From the NCBI RefSeq assembly GCF_907165205.1, contig NC_058189.1, forward strand, positions 56,880,270-56,944,269: DNA of 64,000 bases. Direction: 5' to 3'. Positions 11,433 to 22,888 of the stretch are shown in pieces. How positions within the stretch are numbered: position 1 is the first letter of the stretch; each line of letters starts with the position of its first letter. A model generated the notes under the pieces. The model worked only from the letters and a program-made list of their open reading frames with translations. It was not told where the DNA came from and did no database searches. The position numbers were made by a program, and so were the translations under genes. The DNA is from Coccinella septempunctata. Lineage: Eukaryota > Arthropoda > Insecta > Coleoptera > Coccinellidae.

Positions 11433-12060
11433 CAGGCTGGTTCGTTGTCTATTGGGGGGATCTCAAGAACTATAGAAGCTAGGAGAAAACGGATCTCATA
11501 TTTCCGAGTTCTATTTCAGAGAAACAAAGAATGGTGAAAACCGCAGCCTCCTACGATTCTTCGTTTTTGATTTATTAGCAAAAAATGAGATTTTGACGAG
11601 TTCGAAGAGTTCACATAACTTTTTTGTCTTTGAAGTAACGGAACTGAAACTTGAACCTTCTACAGGCACTTTTTTACGTAGAATCAACTGACGAGCTCAA
11701 AATATTTTGTCATTTCGAATCATTAGGCGAACTTCCGTTTTTTTAAATGCAAACTTTTATTGAATTTGTTATTTTTGCATTGGAAAAAACCTTTTGTCAT
11801 TAGATTCTACGAATAAAAGTGCCTAAGAAGGTTCGAGTTTCAGATCTGTTACTTCAGAGACAAAAAAGTTATAAGAACTTTTCGAAATCGTCAAAATCAA
11901 AATTTCTGTCTATAATTCAAAATCTAGAAATGATAGGCCGATTCTGTTTTCAGATTTGGATAAATCATTAAAAAAGCGCTCGAGAATGTGTCATCCATTT
12001 TCTTCTAGCTGCTATAGTTCTTGAGATCCCCTCAGTAGATAACGAATTTTGCCCACCCTG
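11433..12060. repeat. Foldback element E2
   Basis: The left arm begins CAGGCTGGTTCGTTGTCTAT and GGGGGATCTCAAGAACTATA. The right arm ends TATAGTTCTTGAGATCCCCT and GAATTTTGCCCACCCTG. The family motif AATGGTGAAAACCGCAGCCT is in the left arm. It shares arms with E1 at 362 and lies 170 bp from the alternative exon. Confidence 0.85.
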
Positions 12061-12232
12061 TACAATGAATGTTGAGCACATTCCACAGAAATAAAAGTGG
12101 AAATAACGTGTAATAAATACATCTTAGTTTCCAAGTACCTATCCTAGAATTGAGTAACCACGTGTGAATAGTTAGACCTGCGTTAAAAATAAATGTTTTG
12201 ATTCAGGTATACTTGAATCTGTCTTCGCATAC

Positions 12233-12826
12233 CTCTAGATCGTATTCATCAACGTTCGGAGTACGAATGATCCCATTAGTGAAAGAAATACTCCTTTTCA
12301 TTCCCCCACTTGGTATCGTTAAGTTGCTGGTGTTTTGCTTCCTACTTCTCGAATCTGCTGCCAGAGGTTCTACTGGACATGTTTCCGGTTCCTTGAAAGA
12401 GAGCTTCTTTCTCGGCCTTTCCAGAGCCAAAGCGGCTGTGTTAAGATTCCTGTCGATGTTACCACAACAGATCGTGGCCGGTCTATCCCTGGATATCGTG
12501 CAATCGTATTCCTCAACTTGTATTTGTATAGGATAACTACTGAGGGAATTCTGTTTCTTCAGCTTTGACACTGGGGCGCCAGGGTTCTCAACAATTTTAT
12601 CTATGGGCTTATGGGTGGCCTTGAATAGGCACTCTATCGCCGAATATTTCCCACTTTTTTTCGTAGGCGATTCAGGTACTTCTGTGTTCTTGTTTTTGTT
12701 TTCGCCGAAATGGAAGAGCTTGTGGCGTGCCTTAGAAAGCATGTCTTGCTTCTTCTTCACGATTTCTACGTCTGGCATATCTAGGCTGGAATGTCTCACT
12801 TTCATATCCTTGTTGGTTTTACTCAT
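12233..12826 (-). CDS. Probable alternative first coding exon of NOS1AP
   Basis: These 198 codons start at ATG 12826 in a good insect context (AAAATATGAG). An in-frame TAA lies six bases upstream and no acceptor falls in between, so translation must start here. The frame stays open to a donor, GAG|GTATGC (12227-12232), phase 0, which fits the shared exon beginning SQAMRVV at 9898. I do not recognise the protein. It is basic, polar and Ser-rich, with no membrane segment, signal peptide or known fold. It carries basophilic-kinase or 14-3-3-like motifs: VRHSSLD (residues 10-16), KKQNSLS (90-96), RPRKKLSF (137-144) and MKRSISF (176-182). The inferred product is an isoform lacking the first PTB strands. 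A separate short gene is the alternative. The overlapping plus-strand frames here are shadows. Confidence 0.75.
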
Positions 12827-13805
12827 ATTTTAAGGTCCTCACGGACGATACAGATTATATTCTAGCAATTCAAAAAGGAGGGTTTCGATTTTCACTTTCA
12901 TTCATGCCATGCTTAGCTAGCAAATCTGTTGAGAGCGTTACAGGGTAAATACGTAATATAAACATTGATCATTCAGCAATTTCCAAGAGACAACAGCTGA
13001 AATAATAGGTCGCAATGGTCAACACTTTGGCTGCATAAGACTGTTAGGAAATATCATATATACGTTCAACGATAAATAGTTTTGATGGGAAACATTCTGT
13101 TGATTGAGCCTACAAACTACAGATACAAGTGGGTAGGTACTAGACTAAAAAATGTCGCAATTATTAAATTCTCTGTCTATTCAATATGGGAAAACCATTC
13201 TGAACAAATGGATGATGCTGCAAATTTGATGGAATCGAAAGTCAGCATGATGGAAAAAATTCGCTTGTTCGCAAAAACATTCAAGCTGCCTCATCCATCG
13301 AAGAGGATCCCTTTTGTACCGAAAATAATCATTCATTTTACAAGTGCTTTGAACTCGGCATGTAAATATTTTCATCAAAATTCCATTTTGGCGTTCACTT
13401 TCTGGGAAACAACTGTGTAACTTGCCAAAAAATTGCGAATCATTTATCATACCACCGTTGGGTTGGTAATCGAATAGATTGTTTATTTTTCTGTAAAAAC
13501 GGCATTTCTCTTTTTAGGAAAATGTCAATGTATAAAAAAATTTATCGTGGTGTGTTTAATGTGCCTTCAACTGCAGATCTATATTGATAGATTGAAGGCT
13601 TTTTTTGCAGCGAATGGAACTTACATCGGGATAGCTAGATATTAGAAGAATATTTGAAATTGATTCCTTTGGACACGAAAAGTGATTATAAGGATTTCCT
13701 TAGTAGGCATGTGGCTATCTGGCTTTGTGACCATGATGAAACATTTAAATTTTCCTGAATTTTATTCGAAATGAAATAATGGTTAGCAATCCAAAAGAGA
13801 ATATA
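12827..13805 (-). promoter_or_regulatory. Upstream region of the alternative exon
   Basis: No repeat is recognised here. On the minus strand a TATA-like string, GTATATATGATATTT, lies at about 13048-13062, some 220 bp before the ATG. A possible acceptor, CCTATTATTTCAG, lies near 13000. Either a short leader starting near 13020 or an untranslated upstream exon would fit. Neither is proven. Confidence 0.3.
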
Positions 13806-14310
13806 CAGGGTGAGTCTTTGACTTGTACAAATATTAACAGTAGATTCTTGAGGTAAAAAGAAACACTAATTTCATATACCATTATTTCCGTTTCCGCCCT
13901 GATAAAAAGAGATAGCCATCTTAAGTTTTCAAAAAGAGCTGTGCCATCCCTAGAATAACTAGCTACACATCTGTGGATTTTTCAAACAGAGTTGTATTCA
14001 GCCAAAAGTACTCAATTTTTCAAATTTCACAGATACTTTTTAATTTTTTAACATCAAATTACTCGAAAACAGCACATTATAAGAGAAAATAATTTTTTTA
14101 TTTTACAAAACGTTCGAATATTTATTAGATAGCATCCAACTTAGTTTCAAGAGATGGGTTCATTGAATTTTTGGTATTTTTATGGTATGTAATGGTCACA
14201 ATGAGAAGACTGGAAGACGTGAGTGATATCTTGTGTTCCAAAAAGATTCATCAAATAAATGAAAAACTATATTCCGAAATTCAAATCATTCGATGAAATA
14301 GTTTGGGAGA
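13806..14310 (+). repeat. D element copy 2, left part
   Basis: It begins CAGGGTGAGTCTTTGACTTG after TATA and follows the D consensus through the AAAACGTTCGAATATTTATT and GGAAGACGTGAGTGATATCT motifs. It then runs directly into the tandem array at 14311, which contains repeated D right ends. Confidence 0.85.
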
Positions 14311-15113
14311 TTTTTTTATGGTTTTTCAACAGCCTGTATCTTTTAAATCGAGTCGATTCGGAAAAAATGGTAAGGGAAAAAAGTGTTTCTTTTGACCTCA
14401 AGAATCTGCTGTTAAGATATACACTATTTTTTGACAAAGAATCAACTTTCAAATATTTTCGCAGCTATTCATTTGCGATGTTTGCCAGCGATACAGACAG
14501 TATTTTTTCGAGTAGTCAATTTGGCTACTCCTACACATAAAAAAAAATTCAAATTCTGGAATATGCAGAGTGATCATAATTAATTCTCAAATATCAACTA
14601 TTTTTTTATGATTTTTCAGCAGCCTGTATCTTTTAAATCGAGTCGATTCGGAAAAAATGGTAAGGGAAAAAAGTGTTTCTTTTGACCTCAAGAATCTACT
14701 ATTAAGATATCTGTACGAGTCAAAGACTCACCCTGTATACACTATTTTTTGACAAAAAATCAACTTTCAAGTATTTTCGCAGCTTTTCATTTGCGAGGTT
14801 TGCCAGCGATACAGACAGTATTTTTTCGAGTAGTCAAGTTAGCTACTCCTACACATAAAAAAAATTCAAACTCTGGAATATGCAGAGTGATCATAATTAA
14901 TTCTCAAATATCAACTATTTTTTTATGGTTTTTCAACAGCATGTATCTTTTAAATCGAGTCGATTCGGAAAAAATGGTAAGGGAAAAAAGTGTTTCTTTT
15001 GACCTCAAGCATCTACTGTTAGGATATTTTTACGAGTCAAAGACACAACCTGTATACACTATTTTTTGACAAATAATCAACTTTCAAATATTTTCGCAGC
15101 TATTCATTTGCGA
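14311..15113 (+). repeat. Three-unit tandem array of D-end plus F-fragment
   Basis: The unit begins TTTTTTTATGGTTTTTCAAC at 14311, 14601 and 14918 (spacings 290 and 317 bp). Each unit holds a D right end (GAGTCGATTCGGAAAAAATG, TTTTGACCTCAAG) followed by ATACACTATTTTTTGACAAA. The first two units also carry a piece of F element (GCCAGCGATACAGACAGTAT to TAATTCTCAAATATCAACT). Unit 1 lacks the 26-base GTACGAGTCAAAGACTCACC end that units 2 and 3 have in some form. Unit 3 stops before the F piece. Confidence 0.88.
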
Positions 15114-15229
15114 TGTTTGTTGAATTCTATCTTTTCTTCCTCTTTTAAATGTCCTAATTCTCAATATGCCTCACAGAAAATTAAAAAAAAGGAATATGTT
15201 CAAATTCGTCTGAGCTTTCTTTAAAACAT

Positions 15230-15720
15230 GTAACGACGAAAGTGAAAATCAAACCGAAAAAGCAGTTTCACTAATCCTTGACCGGTTTCACCTAAGGCCG
15301 CACATTGTTTGGGAAACTACCACACACAAAAAATTACATCACAGTCCGCAGTGAAACCCTCGGGGTTTTCTGATCGATCCGAACTTTTCCTGCGATCCAA
15401 CTTCACAATTACACAACCGCATTTCGAACAATTAAATCGGAGTTTCGAACGGGATGGGTAACGGTCGACTTTGTATTTGTAAAGCTAGAAATAACCGAAG
15501 TGTTCTTCGCTCGAACTTGCTTCGTGTAGTAATAGGCAGATAGCCAGGTGACCGCGCTTCTGATGCAGTAAATCCGTCAGTCCTCGGGAAATCAACAAAA
15601 TATAGATGCGGAATTTGCGGTGGCTACGTTCGTGAAATTCGGATTACAGTATTTGTTTTTCTCGGGCACAGGAAGTATACCGTATTTACGGTGGCTTAGG
15701 AAGTGTGCTCAGCATACTTC
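15230..15720. promoter_or_regulatory. CpG-richer island inside the large intron
   Basis: This stretch is distinctly richer in CG dinucleotides than its AT-rich surroundings (for example TCGATCCGAAC, CGAACGGGATGGG, GGTGACCGCGCTTC). It has no repeat signature and no open frame. It lies 2.4 kb upstream of the alternative first exon on the minus strand, so a promoter or enhancer is possible. No core promoter motif decides it. Confidence 0.3.
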
Positions 15721-16115
15721 CAGGGATAATCACAAGAAAAAAAGCGGATCTGCACAGATCGGAAGATCTAATCCCCTGTAAAGATTAATTTTAGAATGAA
15801 AACCGTGGGTAGTTACGGAAAATTGTTGGAAACCAAAGAATAAACGTTTACTGGATGGGTTGCATATAAAATGACTTAAGAATGGAATGACTAGACACTG
15901 CAGGAAGGAGGAGACTTGCGAGAAAACCTCTGAATAAGAGGGATTTCTATTCATTCAACTCACATTGATTTTCGAGTAAAAAGAAACATATTGAAAACCG
16001 TGTCCCTTGTTTTGATCTAGGATTAATGACAAATCAGGATGATCTGTCGCCAGGAACTCAGGAACTACCATTCAAATGAAAATTTTGGAGAAATAAATCT
16101 CTTAAATTCCGATTC
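15721..16115. other. Intron sequence without recognised features
   Basis: No exon, long open frame or shared repeat seen. Confidence 0.5.
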
Positions 16116-17141
16116 TATACCGTGTGGCCCATCCCAGACGCGGCGCTCATTTTGAGGGAGTAAATGAAGATATTTAGAAAATCTTTTCTGGTGGTGTGTG
16201 TAGGGTGTTCAAAAGCACAATTTAACGTTATTGTCATATACACAGAGTGTTCGAAAACAAAGATATAGATACAAGTTACACTTTTTTGAAAGTAACACCC
16301 TGTATTTGACCTCAAAAATGGAATGGCAAGCTCAAATTATGATGAGTTTCTTCAGATTACTTTATAGCTCAGAAGCACCCTTTACGAGATAATGGCGAAA
16401 AATCGAAAATATGGAGTTGTTTTATATAGCAATCAATGAAGAAACTAGTTACGCCAGCGATACAGACAGTATTTTTTCAAGTAGAAAAGTTGACTACTCC
16501 TACACATAAAAAAAGTTCAAACTCTGGAATATACAGAGTGCTCATAATTAATTCTCGAATATCAACTACAAATAATCGTCAAAAACTGCTGACAAACTAT
16601 CGGGTTTAGGTATAGGAAAATTATGAAGATAGTTTCGAAATTAATTTATACGTTCATATATAGAAATACCGGGTGTGCCATTTGAAATAAGAAAGTTTTT
16701 GACGATTATTTGTAGTTGATGTTTGAGAATTTATTATGATCACTCTCTATATTCCAGAGTTTAAATTTTTTTATATGTAGGAGTAGCCAGCTTGTCTACT
16801 CAAAAAAATACTGTCTGTATCGCTAGCGTAATTTGTTTCTTCATTTATTGCTATTTAAAAAACTCCATATTTTCAATTTTTCGCCATTATCTCGTGAAGG
16901 GTGGTGCTAGGGTATGAAGTGATCTGAAGAAACTCATCATAATTTGAGCTTGCCATTCCATTTTTGAGGTCAAATACAGGGTGTTACATTTGATAAAGTG
17001 TAACTTTGGCCTATATCTTTGTTTTCGAGCACCCTGTATATATGAAAATAATACATCACATATCACAAGAAAATATTTTCAAATTATCTTTATTTACTCC
17101 TTCAAAATGAGCGCCTCGTCTGGGGTGGGCCACCCGGTATA
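16116..17141. repeat. Foldback element F, about 1.0 kb
   Basis: The left end is ACCGTGTGGCCCATCCCAGA; the right end is TCTGGGGTGGGCCACCCGGT, its near-inverse. The arms pair nearly throughout: AAAATGGAATGGCAAGCTCA at about 16315 against TGAGCTTGCCATTCCATTTT at about 16946, and GATACAGACAGTATTTTTTC against the inverse near 16803. The loop lies around 16610-16680. Internal CAGAGTG/CACCCTG ends near 16243 and 17030 suggest an older CAGGGTG-type element inside the outer one. Confidence 0.9.
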
Positions 17142-17381
17142 ATAGTATGAAAAATTCTCCATTCAACGATATTCGGCGTCTGAACATAATTCTTAGCTTC
17201 TGCTCTACCATTTTCCAAGTAAACTGTTTTTGTATTCAAATTATCAGCAAATTATAAAGATGGTTTTTAGTGACGTGCTAAAAGCATTCATTATTGAATC
17301 CTACTTCAGAAATGGGGAGAAAATAGAAGCCGTGTAGAAATATTCTTTTGGCAAATATTTCACCGCATTCAGGATGCTATA

Positions 17382-18005
17382 CAGGGTGAGTCTTTGAATC
17401 TTACAAATATTTCAACAGTAGATTCTTGAGGTCAAAAGAAACACTTTTTTCTACACCATTGATTCCGATTCGGCCCTGATAAAGATATATAGTCATTTTA
17501 TGTTTTCATAATGAGGTATGCCACCCCTGGAGAAAAAAATTCCCTTCAGAATAACAAGCTAAATCTATGACACTACACATCTGTAGATCCTTTGAACATA
17601 GTTGCATTCAAAATATGTATAAAAGTATTCTTTATATGAAGAATACTTTTATTTTACAAAACGTTCAAATATTCATTGAGTAGCGTCCAACTTAGTTTCA
17701 AGAGTTTAGTTCTTTGAATTATTGGTATTTTTATAGTTCCTAATGGTCATAATGAAAAAACTGGAAGACGTGGATGATATCTTCTGTTCGGAAAATATCA
17801 ATCAAATAAATCAATTATATTCCGAAATTCATCTCATTCGATAAAACCGTTTGTGAGATAGAACTAAAAATAAATTATTTATGGTAGTTCAACAGTGTAA
17901 CTGTTAAACCGAGCCAATTTAGAAAAAATGGTATAGAAAGAAAGTGTTTCTTTTTCTCTAAATAATCTACTCTCGAAATATTTGTACGAGTCAAAGACTC
18001 GCCCT
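17382..18005 (+). repeat. D element copy 3, internally deleted
   Basis: Both ends are present: CAGGGTGAGTCTTTGAATCT and ACGAGTCAAAGACTCGCCCT plus G. The length is about 0.62 kb against about 0.83 kb for a full copy. The missing part lies after TAGTTGCATTCA near 17610, where the D consensus CAAAGTACCCAATTTT is lost. Confidence 0.88.
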
Positions 18006-18736
18006 GTATATCACCATTTTTTTCAGGGTACATACTGTTTTGCGATGTGTTAGCATTTTCCGTAAAACATTTAGTGTTCAAAGAAAAAATGGAAATGATC
18101 GACCGAAGAAAAGAGATGCAAAGGAGCCGTTTGTCCTTTGTTGATTTTAAGATTTACTCAATGAAACAAAATCGCGAATAAATCATCTCAGCGCCCATTC
18201 CTTATTCATTTTCTTCCATAGGATAATCCTCTGAATTAACGAATAACATGAGATGGCAATGATGCCATTCACGTGTCTACTATTCATAATCTCAATTTCG
18301 ATTTATTTATATCTTTTCTGTTCTGAGGATTCTGTGTCTCTCAAATATTTATAAATCGAGCACAGGTATTAATACCGATCAAAAAAGCTTTCATGAATGT
18401 CAAGATGCTCCAAATTTGTTGAAAGCAATTTTAGAATACGTAGTAACTTCGGTTACCATCAATGAAAAATTCCTTGTGATGAAATGTTCAGACAGTGCAA
18501 AACGGAATTCATGGAGTTATTAGTTTAGAGCGTTGTTCAAAGTTCAGCGAAGTTATAATTTTGATTAGATTCGACAAGTAATTTCAGACTGAAAATTAGA
18601 GAATTTTAATTCGAAGTTCATTATAAAGGAATGGGGTAATTTGAGATTTGTTGGTAGATGATCGGGGTGTCCATTTTCTAGCTTCTTCTCTGACTACCTT
18701 GGACTTTGGGAGTATCTACTTTCTACATGATGTGTG

Positions 18737-18883
18737 AGAGAACTAAAAATAACATTTTTTTATGGGTTTTCAACAGCCTGTGACTTTTAAACCGAGCCGA
18801 TTCGGAAAAAATGGTAGGGGATAGAAGTGTTTCTTTTGACCTCAAGAATCTAGTGTTAAAATATCTGTCAAATATTCACCCTG
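18737..18883 (+). repeat. D element copy 4, right end only
   Basis: It contains TTTCAACAGCCTGTGACTTT, CCGAGCCGATTCGGAAAAAA and the end ATATTCACCCTG. Only about 150 bp remain. Confidence 0.8.
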
Positions 18884-19084
18884 TATTTGAAGAGGTTAAT
18901 ATATATTAAATAAGTATTCAAAAGAAGAATTTATCATTTCATAGCTGGATCCATTAATCGTTTTGAAACAACAAATTTTCAGCAAAATAGGCATGATCCT
19001 CTTATTCCTCTTTCATCACTATTACAAATAAAATATATTTGAGGATCAAAAGAAAGGATTCAACTTATAGTTTTGTACACTATA

Positions 19085-19390
19085 CAGACTTGGGCATAAG
19101 TCTAGAATAAAATTAATATTACTTCAAGCAATGAAATGAAAACGCAGAAACCCTTCAATTGATTTTCAATTACCCTCAGTTTCTGAAAATAAAATAAGTG
19201 TTTTTCTTCAACCCCTTAGTCCCAACCATTATTCAAATGGAAACATATACCAATTGTGGAAGGATGAGTTTGAGAAAAAACAGTCAGTTTTATTGCCAGA
19301 AAATGATGGTAATCAAAAATCAATTGATGGGTCGCAGCGTTTTCATTTCGAGAAATCTTAATTTTATTCCAGACTTATGACCCAACCCTG
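19085..19390. repeat. Foldback element P1
   Basis: The left arm CAGACTTGGGCATAAGTCTA and AATGAAAACGCAGAAACCCT pairs with the right arm AGACTTATGACCCAACCCTG and GGGTCGCAGCGTTTTCATTT. About 0.3 kb. A short open frame at 19198 is accidental. A single P arm recurs at 45900. Confidence 0.8.
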
Positions 19391-20181
19391 TATATCAGAT
19401 GGATAAGTCATATGCAGTGAGTGCATACGGTAGCAATGAAAATAATTCTGTCCATGGCAAATTACGTATTCACTTACCAGGCAGCCAAATACATTTTTAG
19501 GGCTCATATCTCTATCTATTGAAAACCTACTCAATTACGTAAATAATTCATTCATATTTGCGTCAGAACAAGGCAAAAATAAATTGTTATGGAAAATTCT
19601 ACGTCCCTTTTTTGTCAAAAATAACATAGGAAATAATCTCATAAGGAGGTTCTTTTCGAAATTTAAATGATAAGACTATAAAAATAGTAATATAATGGAA
19701 ATACTACCAAATTGAGAGAATTCCAATCATTCTATCGGACCATATAGAAATCCCAACAAAAAGGAGGGGGAATGACTATAATTTCAGACTACACGAGCGA
19801 TAAAGCAGCCATTGACTCATTTATTATCGCTAAAATTCGGGATGAATTCCATCGAAATATGCTGAACCAGCGGGATACTCTGATGTGGAATAATTTATCG
19901 AATTGTTCCAATCAAACTTCGGTAGTATATCAAGTTCCGAATGGGTTACGACTTGGATATAGGGATGGGCTAAAAGCATCGATGCGTTTCGAATATCAAT
20001 GCTTCAAAACGATATTCCAGCAAAAAAATTGGTGAATGCATTTCTATGAGTAACTTCCACTCTGGGGTCACGTGAAACAGAATCCTAAAGTATCCAATGG
20101 CAGTTATTCACCTCACGTGGCCACTAGATGTAATGTGCATTTACCTGGTGACTATAACATCGTAATGATACTTGAAATATA
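19391..20181. other. Intron sequence without recognised features
   Basis: One 87-codon plus-strand frame (19772-20035) has an ATG but matches no family I know and has no splice context. I leave it uncalled. Confidence 0.4.
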
Positions 20182-20718
20182 CAGGGTTTTTCCGTAAATT
20201 CGGGATCCTATTTCTCAGATTGTTTTATGATACAAAACTGTAGACTAGAGGTCTCTGATGCATTGTTTCTAAGATACAGGCTATTGAAATTTATGAAATG
20301 GGTTTTTTGAATATATTTTTGAAACCGTATATGGTTTTTTTAGGTTTGATAGAAAGGTTTAAATTCAGTGAAAACATTGGTACGCCAATGATTTTTCTCA
20401 AATTTGAAATTATTCTAGTGATTACCACATAATTCACAGTGAGAATGGTGTCTTGAGTTTTTCACTTGAGATAAATACTTTCTGAGACAAAAAATAAAAT
20501 GCGATTTCACTTAAGAGAGCTACGAAATTCTAAGATTACTTCCGAAATCGTATAGACACAGATTGGGACAGCTCAGCTGCCTTCATAATTGAAGTTGACT
20601 GCTAATTTTACAAAATATTTTTTCTAAATTTAAACACCCTGTATCTCAGGAACAATGCGTCAGAGACCCATAGTCCATAAAATCTTTATGTCATGAAATC
20701 ATCTGAGGAATGACCCTG
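20182..20718. repeat. Foldback element H
   Basis: The left arm CAGGGTTTTTCCGTAAATTC ... GAGGTCTCTGATGCATTGTT pairs with the right arm AACAATGCGTCAGAGACCCA ... GAGGAATGACCCTG. About 0.54 kb, non-coding, and the arms are fairly diverged. Confidence 0.8.
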
Positions 20719-20991
20719 TGTGTTTAAATTGAGCTTTTTGGAAGTCAACTATGGATCAACTCTACATTGAACTGACGTTTCAGAACGTCGAACATTTTTT
20801 GTTTTGATTACTAGCTTGATAAATCCTCATGAGGTTGTCTTGGGTGTTTATCTTTAGGAGCCTTTTCTGTCACATCATGAAAATTGAGATGTATAACTCC
20901 TAGGCTATAGAGACCTGGCACTTGGATTCTACGAGAAAAAATTCTTAGTCTTCTATAGAACCAAACAAAATTTCAATATCAAAATATTTTA

Positions 20992-22039
20992 TTACTCAAC
21001 ATATTCTCCTCTTAATTGTGCATACATTCATTACAGCGAACCTCCAACGTCTCTAGACCTTAAAAAAAAGTTTCCTCTTGCTCTGCAAACCAGACCTCCA
21101 CAGCTTTTATTACCTCCTCATTGGAAGAAAATTAACGACCTTTTAAACTTTTTTTAGTTTTTTAGTCGGATGGAGCCAAATCTGGTGAATAAGGGGGGTG
21201 TTCCAGTAATTCAAACCCTAAATTACGATTTTTTTGCTTGGCAACATGAGATTTGTGTACAGGGGCGTTCTCCTGCAAAAACAAAACACCTTTGGATAGC
21301 TTTTCGCTTATTTTCTCTTAAATTTTTTCCCGTTGAGTAGTCAGTAACATCGAATAGTTATCTCCGGATATTGTTATACTCTTATCCAAAAAAGCAATCA
21401 TGATTACTCCATGGCAATTCCAAAAAACTGTGGCAAGAACTTTTCCAGCAGATTTTTCGACACGAAACTTCTTAGGTCTTGGAGAACCAGAGTGTCGCCA
21501 TTCCATCGTTTGTTGCTTTGTTTCTGGATCGTAGAAATGCACCCAAGTCTCATCCATAGTAACAATTCGATTAAGAAGTCTACATCGTTTTCAAATCGCG
21601 CACAGATCGAAAGCGATGCTTCTACCCTTGCACGCTTTTGGTCAACATTTAAACATTTGGGGATCCATTTTGCAGCAATTTTTCTCATGTCCAAATTGAC
21701 GTGATCTATATGATGAACACGTTCGTATAAAATATTTAGTGCTTCAGATATCCATTTTAGCCCAATTCGACGGTCTGATAAAATCATGTCATGAACTTCA
21801 TCGATATTTTCGGGGACTGACACAGAAACTGGCCTTTCCGATCGGTCATCATCTTCAATGGAATATTTACCTCTTTTGAAGCTTGCAGTCCAATTTTTCA
21901 CGGTCGCATACGAAGGACATTGATCGCCAAGGATATTGAGCATATCTTCGTAAATCTGCTTACCTCTCAACCCTAAATAACGGTACTTGATGATGGCTCG
22001 ATACTCCAATTTTTCGATTTTCACAATTTCGGTGGACAT
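20992..22039 (-). pseudogene. mariner transposase, frameshifted (M1)
   Basis: It starts MSTEIVKIEKLEYRAIIKY at 22039 and runs through the helix-turn-helix part (YATVKNWTASFKRGKYSIED) and SERPVSVSVPENIDEVHDMI. The frame breaks near 21575, where one base is missing after DVDFL. It resumes in another frame with the first catalytic Asp (MDETWVHFYDPETKQQTMEW). The second Asp region is altered (LQENAP where the other copies have LQDNAP). The third (PPYSPDLAPSD) is readable, but the following YHLFSQL part is deleted. D(34)D spacing of the mariner type is expected. It resembles irritans-group proteins from memory. It is not functional. Confidence 0.9.
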
Positions 22040-22073
22040 TCTTTCTTTTAATTTATTGCGTAACTCTGGTTAC

Positions 22074-22888
22074 CATAGATAACCTATAGATGCGACATCT
22101 ATCGAGTTTTTTCCTTTTTCGCCGGCATGATTTTGGCAGCATTGCTACCAGAATTACAGATGCCTACTGAACTGCCAACGAATTTGGTTTAAATTTCAAT
22201 ACATCAAGATTGAAATTTCGGTCGCGTACCATCACAAATTTATGCCGAAAAAAATTTAATTTCCGACATAAATTAGTAATGATGTGCAGAAGATTTGAAA
22301 CTAGCCAAAAAAAATTCAATTTGTAGATTTGGTAACATCTGATTGGAAAAATTAATCTATAGGAATAAAAGAAGATAATACCTCCTCATATTGGGCTTGA
22401 AACTTCTCATTATCTACTTGCCCCCTGAGTTCTTCCCTAATTTTGAATTGGGTTATTAAAAGGAGTTATTTTGGCGAGGATATTTAGAGCTGAGCGATGA
22501 AAAATAGTATTAAATGTTCAGGAGGGTCTCACCAATTTTGTGTTGGCTTCATTTAGCCTGAATTACTTCCAAGCAATCCGAACATTTATTATAATATCAT
22601 TCATCGTTTTTTTGGCTAAATATCCCTCCACATACGGTTTCCTCGAATCATTTTTTACATTTTTACGTCAAAAGTTTTGACTTCCATCACATTGTTGTTG
22701 TCACAGATAACAGAATCGTTGTTGTTTTTATTCTATTTCTTCTTTCTCAATCAAAGTTGCTGCTATTGAATATTCGTGAAGAAATCTACTCTAAAATATC
22801 TACTCGTCGATAGTTAAAAGGAAAAAACTCGATAGATGGCACTACTTCTGCCCGAACAAAATCATTTCAAGGGAGTTAACCCCCCCTG
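22074..22888. mobile_element. 815-bp non-autonomous element, probably hAT-like
   Basis: It is bounded by an exact 8-bp repeat, CTGGTTAC (22066-22073 and 22889-22896). Mariner copy M3 has an uninterrupted CTCTGGTTTACTTTTTTGAC at this place, so this is a genuine insertion. It starts CATAGATAACC and ends GGTTAACTCC-type in inverse (CAGGGGGGGTTAAC). A subterminal inverted repeat, CATCTATCGAGTTTTTTCCT, lies at about 22096-22115 and inverted at about 22818-22837. No open frame of note. An 8-bp duplication and CA/TG ends point to hAT, but the outermost ends match poorly. Confidence 0.75.

Noticed and set aside
12198..12833. Plus-strand open frames of 112, 77 and 76 codons opposite the alternative NOS1AP exon
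   Set aside because: They are antisense shadows of the 198-codon minus-strand exon, hydrophobic by mirror effect, with no splice or homology support.
13082..13450. Frames of 112 (plus) and 89 (minus) codons upstream of the alternative exon
   Set aside because: They overlap on opposite strands; neither is recognisable and neither has splice support. I could not show either to be coding.
14259..15069. Plus-strand frames of 93 and 106 codons
   Set aside because: They are repeats of the D/F module; the same peptide (SEKMVREKSVSFDLK) recurs only because the DNA is tandemly repeated.
19772..20035. 87-codon plus-strand frame as a gene
   Set aside because: No family, no splice context, and surrounded by foldback elements; kept only as a remark.
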